From the NCBI GenBank assembly GCA_002415785.1, contig DIAJ01000014.1:72926-88006 (forward strand): DNA of 15,081 nucleotides. The letters are read 5' to 3'. This stretch comes from Flavobacteriales bacterium UBA5081. GTDB taxonomy: Bacteria > Bacteroidota > Bacteroidia > Flavobacteriales_E > Vicingaceae. A program made the position numbers and the translations under genes. Below the pieces are notes generated by a model. The model saw nothing but the letters and a program-made list of their open reading frames with translations. It had not been told where the DNA came from and did not search any database. Shown here one piece after another: positions 6,715 through 14,877 of the stretch (position 1 is the stretch's first letter; each line of letters starts with the position of its first letter).

Positions 6715-7374
6715 ATGGCAAATTTCAATCTTTTTGTACTCAATCAAACCGATTATCAGGATGCTCTAACTATGCAAGAGTGCTTGTTTAACGCCCAATT
6801 AGAGCGGATTAAAAATGGAGAAGAAACTCACGATTACCTCGTTTTATTACAACATACTCCTGTTTATACTCTGGGCAAGTCCGGTGATGAGAGCAACTTA
6901 AAAGTGCCTATTGAACAAACCGATGCTAAATTTTTCAAGACTAATAGAGGAGGCGATATTACTTATCACGGTCCCGGGCAGTTGACCGGCTACCCCATTT
7001 TCAACTTGGCACATTTTGGTATTGGCGTTCGAGAATATGTTGAGTTGGTTGAGGAATGTGTAATTGATTGTATTTCCAATTACGGTTTAAAAGGTGAGCG
7101 TTTGGAAGGAGCAAGCGGAGTTTGGTTAGATGTAAAAGGAAATAAACCGAGAAAAATCTGCGCCATTGGAATTAAAGTAAGTCGAGGAATTACCATGCAT
7201 GGTTTTGCATTTAACATAAATACCGACTTAAGCTATTTTGAAAACATCATCCCTTGTGGAATCGATGATAAAGGAGTTACTTCTTTGGAAAAGGAGGTGG
7301 GGGAGAAGATGGATTTTAAGTTGGTGCAAAAGCAGTTGTTGGAGTGTTTTGAGAAGAGGTTTGTTAAAGTTTAG
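6715..7374 (+). CDS. lipB: Octanoyl-[acyl-carrier-protein]:protein N-octanoyltransferase
   Basis: LipB transfers the octanoyl group from octanoyl-ACP to a lysine of lipoyl domains (pyruvate and 2-oxoglutarate dehydrogenases, GcvH), the first step of de novo lipoate synthesis before LipA inserts sulfur. The 219-residue protein has the family motifs RGGDITYHGPGQLTGYPI (about 78-95), KICAIGIK with the probable catalytic Lys147, HGFAFNINTDL, and IIPCGI with the acyl-carrying Cys181. The Lys-Cys spacing of 34 matches the E. coli enzyme. It is a complete cytosolic enzyme. No lipA lies nearby. The ATG at 6715 follows an A/T-rich leader with no Shine-Dalgarno sequence. Confidence 0.96.
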   Translation: MANFNLFVLNQTDYQDALTMQECLFNAQLERIKNGEETHDYLVLLQHTPVYTLGKSGDESNLKVPIEQTDAKFFKTNRGGDITYHGPGQLTGYPIFNLAHFGIGVREYVELVEECVIDCISNYGLKGERLEGASGVWLDVKGNKPRKICAIGIKVSRGITMHGFAFNINTDLSYFENIIPCGIDDKGVTSLEKEVGEKMDFKLVQKQLLECFEKRFVKV

Positions 7375-7386
7375 CGTTTAAAACCT

Positions 7387-7394
7387 TATTTTTG
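7387..7394 (+). promoter_or_regulatory. -7 promoter element of the SBBP/T9SS protein gene
   Basis: TATTTTTG is an exact TAnnTTTG match, placed 24 bases before the ATG at 7419. A TTG lies at 7361-7363 but with a long 23-base spacer. The motif overlaps the TTG codon at 7392 that would begin a longer reading frame, which argues for the downstream ATG. Confidence 0.5.
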
Positions 7395-7418
7395 AAGCTC
7401 ATTCAAAATCAATTTGCA

Positions 7419-9485
7419 ATGAGATACTCTTTAATATTTTTCTATTTTTTTGTGACAGTTCTGCTTTTTTCAAATGTGATAATAGCTCAAACAACCTTAG
7501 ATTGGGTAGGGGCAATTAATGGAACAGATTCTAATTTTGGTTATGATCTTGATAAGGATCAAAATGATAACATTTATGTTTGTGGAGCATATGTTGGTTC
7601 AGCTAATTTCAATCTTTTAACTGGTTCGACTTTACAGACTTCAAATGGGTCATCGGATGTTTTTTTAGCAAAATATTCGAAAAATGGGGATTTAATTTGG
7701 GTGAAAGTTTTTGGAGGAGGAATTAATGACGCTGCTAGTAGAGTGAAAGTAGGTGTAAATGGAGCAGTTTATATAACGGGAACTTTTGGAGGAACAGTAG
7801 ATTTTGACCCTACTTCTGGGACTGATAATCATACTACAGTTTATAGAGAAGATGTATTTGTATCAAAATTTGATACTGCTGGAAACTGGATTTGGACAAA
7901 GACGTTTGGAGGTAATCAAAATGATAAAGTCAATGCTCTGGAAACAGATAGTAACGGGAATATATACCTTGGAGGTGAATTTGAAGAGACCGTAGATTTT
8001 AACCCAGGAGGTGCTACGACTAGCCGGACTTCAACCGGAGGAGCTGATGGCTATATATTAAGTCTTGATAGTAATGGGTTGTACAGATGGGTGTCCGTTG
8101 TTACTGGCTCTCAGTCTTCAGATGAAGGAATTGGAGGAATAAAACTAAACCGCTCAAATGAATTGGTTGTAGCCGAGATAATTCGAGGGCAATTAAATTA
8201 TGCAAGTGTCTCAAAATACAATTTGAGTGGAGCGCTTATTTGGTCCAAATCATTTCAAAATAAGTCAACTCAAGGAGGTTTCGTAATGATAGGAGATCTT
8301 GAGATTGATGTTAATAATAATATTATAGCAGTGGGTCAATTTTATAATGAAATCGACTTTGATGCTTCAAACAGTGAACTTATTTTAGAAGCTAATAATG
8401 GTGTTAATGGATATGTAGTTAAATATAATCAATCAGGAGGGTTAGTTTGGGTAAAAAATATCAATACGCAGAATATACCGTCAGTTACTTTTGGGATTAC
8501 GGCACCATTTAAAGTAAAGACAGATCAAAAGAATAACATTTTAATTGTTGGAACTTATAAAGGCGGAACAGACTTAGACCCGGATACTAATAATATGGTG
8601 AAAATACAGTCAGAGAGTGGATCTGAGGATATTTTAATTGCGAGTTATAATCAAAATGGAGAATATATTTGGCATGAAAGCTTTGGAGGTAGTGATGACG
8701 AACGTGCTGTTAGTTGTGAGTTGCTAGAGAACAATAAAATTGTATCTATTGGATACTTTACCGGTGCTGTGGGATTTAACCCTAATGATAGCACTAAGGA
8801 TGTTCTAACTACGCTTGGATCTGGCGGATATTATGATATTTTTGTCCAAAAACTTAGCTATTGCCCGTCTACTTATAAAAACTTAACGGTAACAGGCTGC
8901 AATGACTACTACGCCCCTAATGGAAAGAAATATACCACAAGTGGAATTTATACGGATACCATTTTAAATACTGAAGGTTGTGATAGTATAATTACAATAG
9001 ATGTAACTATCTCACCCCTAGATACCTCAGTAAGCCGTTTGGGAGATCGATTGATTTCAAATGCAAATAATGCTTTTTATCAGTGGGTCGATTGTAATAA
9101 TAATTTTGCAATTATTAATGGGGCAGATGAACAATCATTTACTCCTGAAAAAGGAGGCATGTATGCAGTAATTGTGCTTAAGAACAATTGCCAAGATACC
9201 TCTAGTTGTTTTCTGTCATCTGTAGGTCTAAACGAACTAAACTTTAGTAAATTGGTTTCTGTAAGTCCCAATCCAACGGATGGTATTAGCTTTATAAGTT
9301 TGCCTGAAAAGTACAGTTCTGTTGACGTAAAAGTTAGAAATATTCATGGGCAAGTGATATTAGAAGAGCAATATGTGAATACACAAAAAATAAAAGTCAC
9401 ACTTCCAAACGAAATGGGAGTTTACTTTTTAGAATTAAATACAGAGGATGGAAATCAAAGTGTAATTAAAGTTGTCAAACAATAA
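7419..9485 (+). CDS. Secreted SBBP beta-propeller protein, T9SS type A cargo
   Basis: This 688-residue protein has a Sec signal peptide (hydrophobic residues about 4-22, likely cleaved near IIAQ). Residues about 25-480 contain roughly six degenerate SBBP-like repeats, each with a D..GN.Y..G.F...VDFNP pattern followed by a D.F..K....G...W segment, predicting a beta-propeller. A Cys-containing domain (about 480-535: YCPST, CNDYYAPNGKKYT, GCDSIITI) and an Ig-like segment (about 536-605) follow. The C-terminal domain (about 608-688) has the type A sorting pattern SVSPNPTDG, VRNIHGQ and GVYFLEL. It is probably exported through the T9SS to the cell surface or outside; the ligand is unknown. I chose the ATG at 7419 because it starts a clean signal peptide; the longer frame begins with TTG inside the -7 box. 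Its codons look more AT-rich than those of lipB upstream. Confidence 0.88.
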   Translation: MRYSLIFFYFFVTVLLFSNVIIAQTTLDWVGAINGTDSNFGYDLDKDQNDNIYVCGAYVGSANFNLLTGSTLQTSNGSSDVFLAKYSKNGDLIWVKVFGGGINDAASRVKVGVNGAVYITGTFGGTVDFDPTSGTDNHTTVYREDVFVSKFDTAGNWIWTKTFGGNQNDKVNALETDSNGNIYLGGEFEETVDFNPGGATTSRTSTGGADGYILSLDSNGLYRWVSVVTGSQSSDEGIGGIKLNRSNELVVAEIIRGQLNYASVSKYNLSGALIWSKSFQNKSTQGGFVMIGDLEIDVNNNIIAVGQFYNEIDFDASNSELILEANNGVNGYVVKYNQSGGLVWVKNINTQNIPSVTFGITAPFKVKTDQKNNILIVGTYKGGTDLDPDTNNMVKIQSESGSEDILIASYNQNGEYIWHESFGGSDDERAVSCELLENNKIVSIGYFTGAVGFNPNDSTKDVLTTLGSGGYYDIFVQKLSYCPSTYKNLTVTGCNDYYAPNGKKYTTSGIYTDTILNTEGCDSIITIDVTISPLDTSVSRLGDRLISNANNAFYQWVDCNNNFAIINGADEQSFTPEKGGMYAVIVLKNNCQDTSSCFLSSVGLNELNFSKLVSVSPNPTDGISFISLPEKYSSVDVKVRNIHGQVILEEQYVNTQKIKVTLPNEMGVYFLELNTEDGNQSVIKVVKQ

Positions 9486-9595
9486 AAGACTATTGTAATT
9501 GCTCTAATTTACAAGAAAAATATAACTACAGACTCTAAGCATTTCTTTAACTTTAGCCACCCAAAATTTTTGACCGAAATATAAAATATTGATAA

Positions 9596-10963
9596 ATGAA
9601 AGAAGTACACAGTTATATTCAGGAAAATAAAGATCGATTTGTAAGTGAACTGATTGACTTGCTGAAAATTCCATCAGTTAGTGCAGATTCAACTTACAAA
9701 GAGAATGTTTTTCAGGCTGCAGAAGCAGTACGAAGAACCTTAGAAGATGCCGGAGCAGACAACACTGAGCTTTGCCAAACTGAAGGTTTTCCTGTTGTGT
9801 ATGGTGAGAAAATAATTGATGAAAATAAACCAACGGTTTTAGTTTACGGGCATTATGATGTTCAACCAGCCGACCCATTAGAGCTGTGGGACAGCCCGCC
9901 ATTTGACCCGGTGATTAAAGACGGTAAAATATACGCTCGTGGGGCAGCAGACGACAAAGGACAAATGTACATGCATGTCAAGGCATTTGAAATTATGATG
10001 AAAACTGATCAATTACCTTGTAATGTAAAGTTTATTATTGAGGGAGAAGAAGAAGTTGGTTCTGCTAATTTAGAGGCTTTTATCAGCAAAGAAAAAGAGA
10101 AATTGAAAGCAGATATTATTTTGATTTCTGATACTTCGATGCTTTCTTTGGAAAATCCATCGATAACTACCGGCTTAAAAGGATTGAGTTATTTAGAAGT
10201 TGAGGTTACCGGTCCAAACAGAGATTTACACTCCGGTTTGTACGGTGGGGCAGTTGCCAATCCAATTAATATTCTTTGCCAAATGATTGCTTCTTTAACG
10301 GATGAAAATAACCACATTACTATTCCCGGCTTTTACGATAAAGTGTTAGAAGCAACTAAAGAGGAACGTGAGCTAATGGCAAAAACGCCTTTTGATTTAG
10401 ACGAATATAAAAAGAAATTAGACATAAAAGAGGTTCATGGAGAAGCCGGTTATACCACTATAGAACGTACCGGAATTCGTCCAACTTTGGATGTAAACGG
10501 AATTTGGGGCGGTTATATTGGAGAAGGAGCTAAAACCGTTTTACCTTCAAAAGCCTACGCAAAAATTTCTATGCGTTTGGTTCCTAACCAGGATGATGAG
10601 GAAATTAGCCAATTGTTTAAAAAGCATTTTGAATCAATTGCTCCCAAATCGGTGAAAGTCGAAGTGAAGCCACACCATGGAGCAACACCTTATGTAATGC
10701 CAATAGACATACCGGAATACAAGGCAGCAAGCGATGCCATTGAAAAAACATTCGGGAAAACGCCTGTGCCTGTTCGCGCCGGAGGAAGCATTCCGATTGT
10801 AGCACTTTTTGAAGAAGTATTGGGCTTAAAATCTATTCTACTTGGTTTTGGTTTAGATACAGATGCAATTCATTCACCCAATGAGCATTTTGGAGTTGAG
10901 AACTTCTTGAAAGGAATTGAAACAATTGCTCATTTTTACGACTACTATGCAGATAAGAAATAA
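9596..10963 (+). CDS. M20-family dipeptidase
   Basis: This 455-residue di-zinc peptidase of the M20 (CNDP/PepV-like) family is expected to hydrolyse dipeptides in the cytosol, as there is no signal peptide. Metal and catalytic motifs are intact: GHYDVQPADP (His86, Asp88), ARGAADDKGQ (Asp119-Asp120 region), EGEEEVGS (probable general base Glu152 and ligand Glu153), ISDTSM, and His426 in IHSPNEHFG. The lid-domain motif LHSGLYGGAVANP (His212) is also present. The length matches the family. The substrate may be non-specific dipeptides; carnosine-type specificity cannot be told from sequence. Its 3' end overlaps the next gene by 17 bases, suggesting a shared transcript. A TAACTTTA motif at 9548-9555 is a weak -7 candidate. 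Confidence 0.94.
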   Translation: MKEVHSYIQENKDRFVSELIDLLKIPSVSADSTYKENVFQAAEAVRRTLEDAGADNTELCQTEGFPVVYGEKIIDENKPTVLVYGHYDVQPADPLELWDSPPFDPVIKDGKIYARGAADDKGQMYMHVKAFEIMMKTDQLPCNVKFIIEGEEEVGSANLEAFISKEKEKLKADIILISDTSMLSLENPSITTGLKGLSYLEVEVTGPNRDLHSGLYGGAVANPINILCQMIASLTDENNHITIPGFYDKVLEATKEERELMAKTPFDLDEYKKKLDIKEVHGEAGYTTIERTGIRPTLDVNGIWGGYIGEGAKTVLPSKAYAKISMRLVPNQDDEEISQLFKKHFESIAPKSVKVEVKPHHGATPYVMPIDIPEYKAASDAIEKTFGKTPVPVRAGGSIPIVALFEEVLGLKSILLGFGLDTDAIHSPNEHFGVENFLKGIETIAHFYDYYADKK

Positions 10964-11438
10964 ATTTAAGCTCCTAAAAGGAGTCGCTTTCATCGCTTTT
11001 ATTAGTTTGCTTTTAAGCTCTTGTGTTAACTACGATGAGGTTGAAATTAAGGAAATCCAAGAAGTGAAATTGGTTAGCTTTTCCGATAAAGGACTTATTG
11101 TAGATTCTAAGGTGAAAATATCAAATCCCAATATTTTTGATATTAAAGTAGTGGGGTCGAAGCTGAATGTTATCGTTCAAGGACGCGCCATTGGCTCAAC
11201 TAAAATTGATGGAAAGTTAGTATTACCTTCCAAAAGTGAAGAGTTTCATACTTTGCGTTTGAAGAGTAGCTTTGAAGATTTAGGGAAAGATGCATTAATG
11301 AATTTAGTGGCTATTACAGCTAGTAATAGTGATAAAATTAGCTTTAAGTTTGAAGGCTACATTGTAGGAAAAGTATTTTTTATAAAACGAAAAGTGGAGA
11401 TTAGCCACGAAGACAGTACAAGGTTGAGGTTGTTTTAA
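10947..11438 (+). CDS. LEA14-like (LEA_2 domain) lipoprotein
   Basis: This 163-residue protein has a basic N terminus, a hydrophobic segment and the lipobox LSSC (Cys26), so it is a predicted lipoprotein. The rest fits the LEA_2/WHy-type beta-sandwich: a strand with VDSKVKISNPNIFDIKV (the Asn-Pro typical of the family), then LNVIVQGRAIGS and a short LPSKSEEFHTL strand. Bacterial LEA14-like proteins are small and envelope-associated, and some are linked to desiccation or stress tolerance; no specific role is shown here. I chose the ATG at 10947, which overlaps the dipeptidase stop by 17 bases, over a TTG 30 bases upstream, because it begins a proper signal peptide. Only 11 bases separate its stop from the convergent PKD gene, and no terminator hairpin is visible between them. 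Confidence 0.8.
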   Translation: MQIRNKFKLLKGVAFIAFISLLLSSCVNYDEVEIKEIQEVKLVSFSDKGLIVDSKVKISNPNIFDIKVVGSKLNVIVQGRAIGSTKIDGKLVLPSKSEEFHTLRLKSSFEDLGKDALMNLVAITASNSDKISFKFEGYIVGKVFFIKRKVEISHEDSTRLRLF

Positions 11439-11449
11439 TTGTTGGAAGT

Positions 11450-13897
11450 CTATTCTCTCAACAAAGTTAAACTTCCTTTATAGGTTCTGTATTTGGAGTT
11501 GAAATCCAAAACTCTTATGGTGTAAAAATAAACTCCTGATTGAGCTTTTTTCCCTTGGATTCTTCCATCCCACTGAATGTTGAAGCTGTTGGAGAAAAAC
11601 ACCTTTTCCCCAAATCGATTGAAAATCTCAACTTCATAATCGTAAATTCCTATTCCTTTTGGAGCAAAGTAATCATTGATTCCATCGGTATTGGGGGTAA
11701 AAATGTTGGGAATAATAAATTCAAACTCATCATAAACGAACACTTCCGCAGAAGCGGTATCTGTACAACCCAAGTTATTTGTAAGTATTTGCTGAATAGA
11801 GAAATGTCCGGTATCGTTAAAGGTGTAGTTTAAATAATTACCGTCAAATTTTTTTCCATCTATTAAAAAATAAGAAGTTGTATATTCCAATCCTTGGGTG
11901 CCGTCAAATGTAAAATCAGCTTCTTTAATTGATTTTGTAGAGTCAGAGACTAAGAGCAAAGCAGAGGGCTTTTCTTGTACATAAATCACACTATCTAATG
12001 TCTTTACAAGCGTGTCGATGCAGCGTTCAGAGGTAATCATCATTAAGCCCACATCATAATAATCGGAGCGAGAATAGCTGTGTGATACACTGCTTCCTTC
12101 TGTCGAATTGCCATCGCCAAAATCCCAAATAAAATTGGCCTTGCCATCATAAGTTGCCTTTTCTGAAAAATCAACTTTCAGTGGCGGGCAACCAATCTTT
12201 GGATCCCATTCAAAATCGATTTTGTTATTGGAGAGCTCTAATGAAGTATAAATAGCGCTATCAATTTTAAAAGTATCCGTATCAATACATTTGTCGGTAG
12301 TTTCTATAATCAGAGAAACATCAAAATAGCCATTTTGATTATAGGTGTAGGAAGGGTTAATGGCATTAGAAGTATTTCCATCGCCAAATTTCCATTCAAA
12401 ATTTGCATTGCTTTGCGGACTGGATAGGTTTTGAAAGTTGACCGGCAAAGGATAACAGCCTTCAGTGGTATCGTAAGTGAAATTAGCTATTGGATTGGGG
12501 AAAAATGATATGTTTTTAAGTACGGTGTCTTCACAACCGTTTTCAGAAACGATAAGTTGCACTTCCGGATTGAGATCATTAAAGGAAACATCAAAAACGG
12601 AGTCGCTTGTACTTCCACCAATTGATGCATTAAAAAACTCCCATTCAAAAGTGGCGTAAGGCTCAAACTGCCCGCTAGCTGCAAAACTTACTGAGTTGCT
12701 GTCTTCGCAAAGTCTTCCGAAATAATCAATGTCGGGATCAAGTAGTGGATAAACGCGATAAGTTTCAGTTGAGGTATCGCTGCAAGGATAATAAGGATTA
12801 GTAATTAAAGTAATGGTGTATTCTCCTGTGTCAGGATAGGTATAAGTGGGTTCTTTTAACCTTGATGTATCTGCTTGAGTAGTGGGATCACCAAAATTCC
12901 ATAAATACAGCAAGGTATCTAAATCATTGCTTGATGAGTTGTTTTCAAAGTCAACTGTATAGCCCTCACAAAACTGCTCTTGATCTTGTACGGCTGTTGT
13001 AATAATTGGCTGGCAATTCTCTACAATAATTTGAATGTCTCTTCGTACGGTATTGATCAGTACATTGTTTTTGTATTCCTCTACACAGTAGCCAATAACA
13101 TACTGACCAAGCTGAGTGGGTTGACCACTTAAAATACCATTTTGATCGATGCTAAACTGAGGGTTGGAAGGAATGGGGTTAGTTCCACTTTGCGGAGATA
13201 GAAAGGGCAATTCACTGTATGGTGGCGGATTTGCAGGATTTGGTGCAGGAACGTTTTTACTACTGTAATTTAAAGGTGCGCAAATAGAGTAGGCTAAAGA
13301 ATCTGTAGCGTCTTGGTCGGTGGCAGAAAGATCGATGGTTAAACCAAAATCTTTGCAAAAGCTCAAAGGAGGAGGAGAGGTAAATTGTGGTGTGTGGTTG
13401 CAGTTCTGTAAGTTGGTGTAAGCCGGTACATTTAAAACATAAGTAACACCGTTTCCTTCGGGATTTGGAATGTTGTCGATAACGACATTTCTGCAACAGC
13501 GTTGATAAACAAATTTTTTAGGTTCGTCTGCATCCAAGGTAATTGTTGCTCTATAAGTTTCTTCGAGTGCGCATAGTGTGGTATCTTCAACAACGCAAGG
13601 ATTGAAACTGCCATCCGGTATTCGGGCAATATTTGTTTGGCTTAAGCTTAAAGATTGTTCAGGTACATCAAATTCATTAAAGATGCTGATCGTTGCGAAT
13701 AAAGGATTTGGAGAAGAACTTGGCCCGCAGTCGACATATAACTTAAGGGTTACTTCATAAGTAACCAGGCTGTTGTTGTTAGCCAAAGGACCAATGCATT
13801 CGTAACTTAAATATCCACCAATAATGTGACCACAATAAGCGCCAATGCCGGAGAAAACGAATAAAACAGTAAAAAAGAGATGTTTTGCTTTATGCAT
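11450..13897 (-). CDS. PKD-domain surface protein with gliding-motility C-terminal domain (T9SS type B)
   Basis: This 815-residue secreted protein has a signal peptide (about 1-23). A Cys-rich N-terminal region (about 24-290) contains HIIGGYLSYECIG, TLKLYVDCG and the YQRCCRN motif, common in Bacteroidota proteins of this architecture. Several PKD-type domains follow, with cores YLWNFGDP (about 333), FEWKFGDG (about 503) and FIWDFGDG (about 592), plus more degenerate copies near 400 and 660. The last about 90 residues (from IIPNIFTPNTDGIND to GSLTLLRE) are the gliding-motility-associated C-terminal domain, the type B sorting signal for T9SS. It is probably an exported adhesin-like or matrix protein. 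The start at 13897 was preferred over a TTG 21 bases upstream, which lies inside the -7 box TAGATTTG. The gene appears monocistronic. Confidence 0.9.
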   Translation of the reverse strand: MHKAKHLFFTVLFVFSGIGAYCGHIIGGYLSYECIGPLANNNSLVTYEVTLKLYVDCGPSSSPNPLFATISIFNEFDVPEQSLSLSQTNIARIPDGSFNPCVVEDTTLCALEETYRATITLDADEPKKFVYQRCCRNVVIDNIPNPEGNGVTYVLNVPAYTNLQNCNHTPQFTSPPPLSFCKDFGLTIDLSATDQDATDSLAYSICAPLNYSSKNVPAPNPANPPPYSELPFLSPQSGTNPIPSNPQFSIDQNGILSGQPTQLGQYVIGYCVEEYKNNVLINTVRRDIQIIVENCQPIITTAVQDQEQFCEGYTVDFENNSSSNDLDTLLYLWNFGDPTTQADTSRLKEPTYTYPDTGEYTITLITNPYYPCSDTSTETYRVYPLLDPDIDYFGRLCEDSNSVSFAASGQFEPYATFEWEFFNASIGGSTSDSVFDVSFNDLNPEVQLIVSENGCEDTVLKNISFFPNPIANFTYDTTEGCYPLPVNFQNLSSPQSNANFEWKFGDGNTSNAINPSYTYNQNGYFDVSLIIETTDKCIDTDTFKIDSAIYTSLELSNNKIDFEWDPKIGCPPLKVDFSEKATYDGKANFIWDFGDGNSTEGSSVSHSYSRSDYYDVGLMMITSERCIDTLVKTLDSVIYVQEKPSALLLVSDSTKSIKEADFTFDGTQGLEYTTSYFLIDGKKFDGNYLNYTFNDTGHFSIQQILTNNLGCTDTASAEVFVYDEFEFIIPNIFTPNTDGINDYFAPKGIGIYDYEVEIFNRFGEKVFFSNSFNIQWDGRIQGKKAQSGVYFYTIRVLDFNSKYRTYKGSLTLLRE

Positions 13898-13915
13898 TTG
13901 ATTGTAATTGAGACT

Positions 13916-13923
13916 CAAATCTA
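13916..13923 (-). promoter_or_regulatory. -7 promoter element of the PKD/T9SS gene
   Basis: The minus strand reads TAGATTTG, an exact TAnnTTTG match, 18 bases before the ATG at 13897. No TTG sits at the expected -33 place. It covers the TTG codon that opens the longest frame, so that codon cannot be the real start if this box is used. Confidence 0.5.
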
Positions 13924-13938
13924 CATAGAAAAAATTAA

Positions 13939-13971
13939 TTGTAAGAAATAGCCTTGTTATTTATATCTTTG
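13939..13971 (+). promoter_or_regulatory. Isolated promoter-like motif facing the gene-less region
   Basis: TTG (13939-13941), a 22-base spacer and TATCTTTG (13964-13971) resemble a Bacteroidota promoter. It is divergent from the PKD gene, and the next recognised gene starts at 14317. Only short frames follow: a 17-codon frame from the ATG at 14009 ends inside the repeat at 14062. It may be a relic promoter, serve a short RNA, or be chance in AT-rich DNA. Confidence 0.35.
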
Positions 13972-14046
13972 ATTTTGAATTTTCAAGGGAGCCGTTTTTA
14001 TACCGATTATGATTTTAAATGTCGCAAAAAATTGCTCCTTAAAATC

Positions 14047-14098
14047 CCTGCCTGTCCGGTAGGCAGGTATATCGGCCTGTTTGCCGACAAAGGCAGGC
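14047..14098. repeat. Clustered GGCAGG-type inverted repeats
   Basis: CCTGCCT (14047-14053) and AGGCAGG (14061-14067) form a 7-bp stem with a 7-base loop. A second small hairpin, TCGGC/GCCGA (14072-14076 and 14083-14087), follows, and a third AGGCAGGC unit lies at 14091-14098. The GC content is far above the surrounding AT-rich DNA. This resembles the dispersed REP-like palindromes found between genes in many Bacteroidota. It has no trailing T run, so it does not look like a terminator. Confidence 0.7.
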
Positions 14099-14316
14099 AA
14101 AACTATATGCCGCATGTAATTTCTAAATTGGTATTAAAAGTAAGCGAGAAATTCTCCCCATAGCCTAAAGGCGCATTGCAGCTTGCTATTTAATTAAGGA
14201 AGAAACTCTGTACATAAATTAGCGTTTGTTGATTGACCGAGAATTCAACCGATTAATTAAGCGTAAACACAAGAAAGTACTATGTTTTTGCGGATATTTA
14301 CAAGTTGGCAAACATT
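14099..14316. other. Gene-less AT-rich stretch before the small lipoprotein gene
   Basis: No supported gene lies here; with the preceding promoter-like motif and palindromes it makes up about 400 gene-less bases. A weak plus-strand frame runs through the repeats to a stop at 14161-14163 but begins with TTG and has no recognisable domain. A GCC-TAAA-GGC mini-hairpin lies at 14163-14172, and TTAATTAAG occurs twice (near 14191 and 14253). The last 40 bases before the lipoprotein ATG may be part of a mobile gene-cassette boundary, but this is only an impression. Confidence 0.4.
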
Positions 14317-14808
14317 ATGAAACAAATACTTACACTTTCTGTAATTCTAATTTTATTTAGTTGTAATCAATCGACAAATAATGATAATAAAATAACGACA
14401 ACTGTTGATAGTTCTGTTTCATTTATTCCTGATACTAATTATGTCGTGATTAAATACGATGAACGAAAACACGATTTCTTTATTAGAAATGGAAAAACGA
14501 CAGAATTGACAATTTCCGAGTTAATTGAGATAGAAGGTATAATTGATAGTGCAATCAACAAACATAACTTAAATGTTGACTCAATGTTCCAAGTTTCCAC
14601 TATTGGTTACAAGAGACAGTATTTGCCATACCTCAATGAAAAAGGAGACAAAGTAATTTGGATAAATTTCAATTGTGGCTCTTGGTGGAATGAAAATGAT
14701 AAAGAAGAACTTGTTGAAGTTGTGGACGGCGGTAACTGCCACTTTGAATTGACTATTAACTTGACAAAAGGTTCATATTATGATTTTTATGTAAATGGGT
14801 ATGCTTAA
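14317..14808 (+). CDS. Small lipoprotein of unknown function
   Basis: This 163-residue protein has a short Lys-containing N terminus, a hydrophobic stretch and the lipobox LFSC (Cys16), so it is a predicted lipoprotein. The low-complexity linker (NQSTNNDNKITTT) is followed by a globular domain of about 125 residues. Features include an aromatic region YKRQYLPYLNEKGDKVIWINFNCGSWW, an acidic segment, and GGNCHFELTINLTKGSYYDFYVNGYA at the end, with two cysteines that could pair. I do not recognise the family. The ATG at 14317 was chosen over a TTG 12 bases upstream because it begins the signal peptide directly. AT-rich codon use and the gene-poor flanks suggest accessory DNA. Confidence 0.75.
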   Translation: MKQILTLSVILILFSCNQSTNNDNKITTTVDSSVSFIPDTNYVVIKYDERKHDFFIRNGKTTELTISELIEIEGIIDSAINKHNLNVDSMFQVSTIGYKRQYLPYLNEKGDKVIWINFNCGSWWNENDKEELVEVVDGGNCHFELTINLTKGSYYDFYVNGYA

Positions 14809-14877
14809 TAAGAACGAGTTGCAAAATAGAGCTACAAATCCATTAAGTGATTCTACATTCATATAATTGCATTAAAA

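Noticed and set aside
9478..9497. CAATA/TATTG inverted repeat around the stop of the SBBP protein gene
   Set aside because: Only 5 weak base pairs and no T run follow, so it does not qualify as a terminator.
13954..14163. 69-codon plus-strand frame through the palindrome region
   Set aside because: It begins with TTG, runs through the GC-rich palindromes and has no recognisable domain; the ATG nearest the promoter motif is in another frame and stops at 14062. Not supported as a gene.
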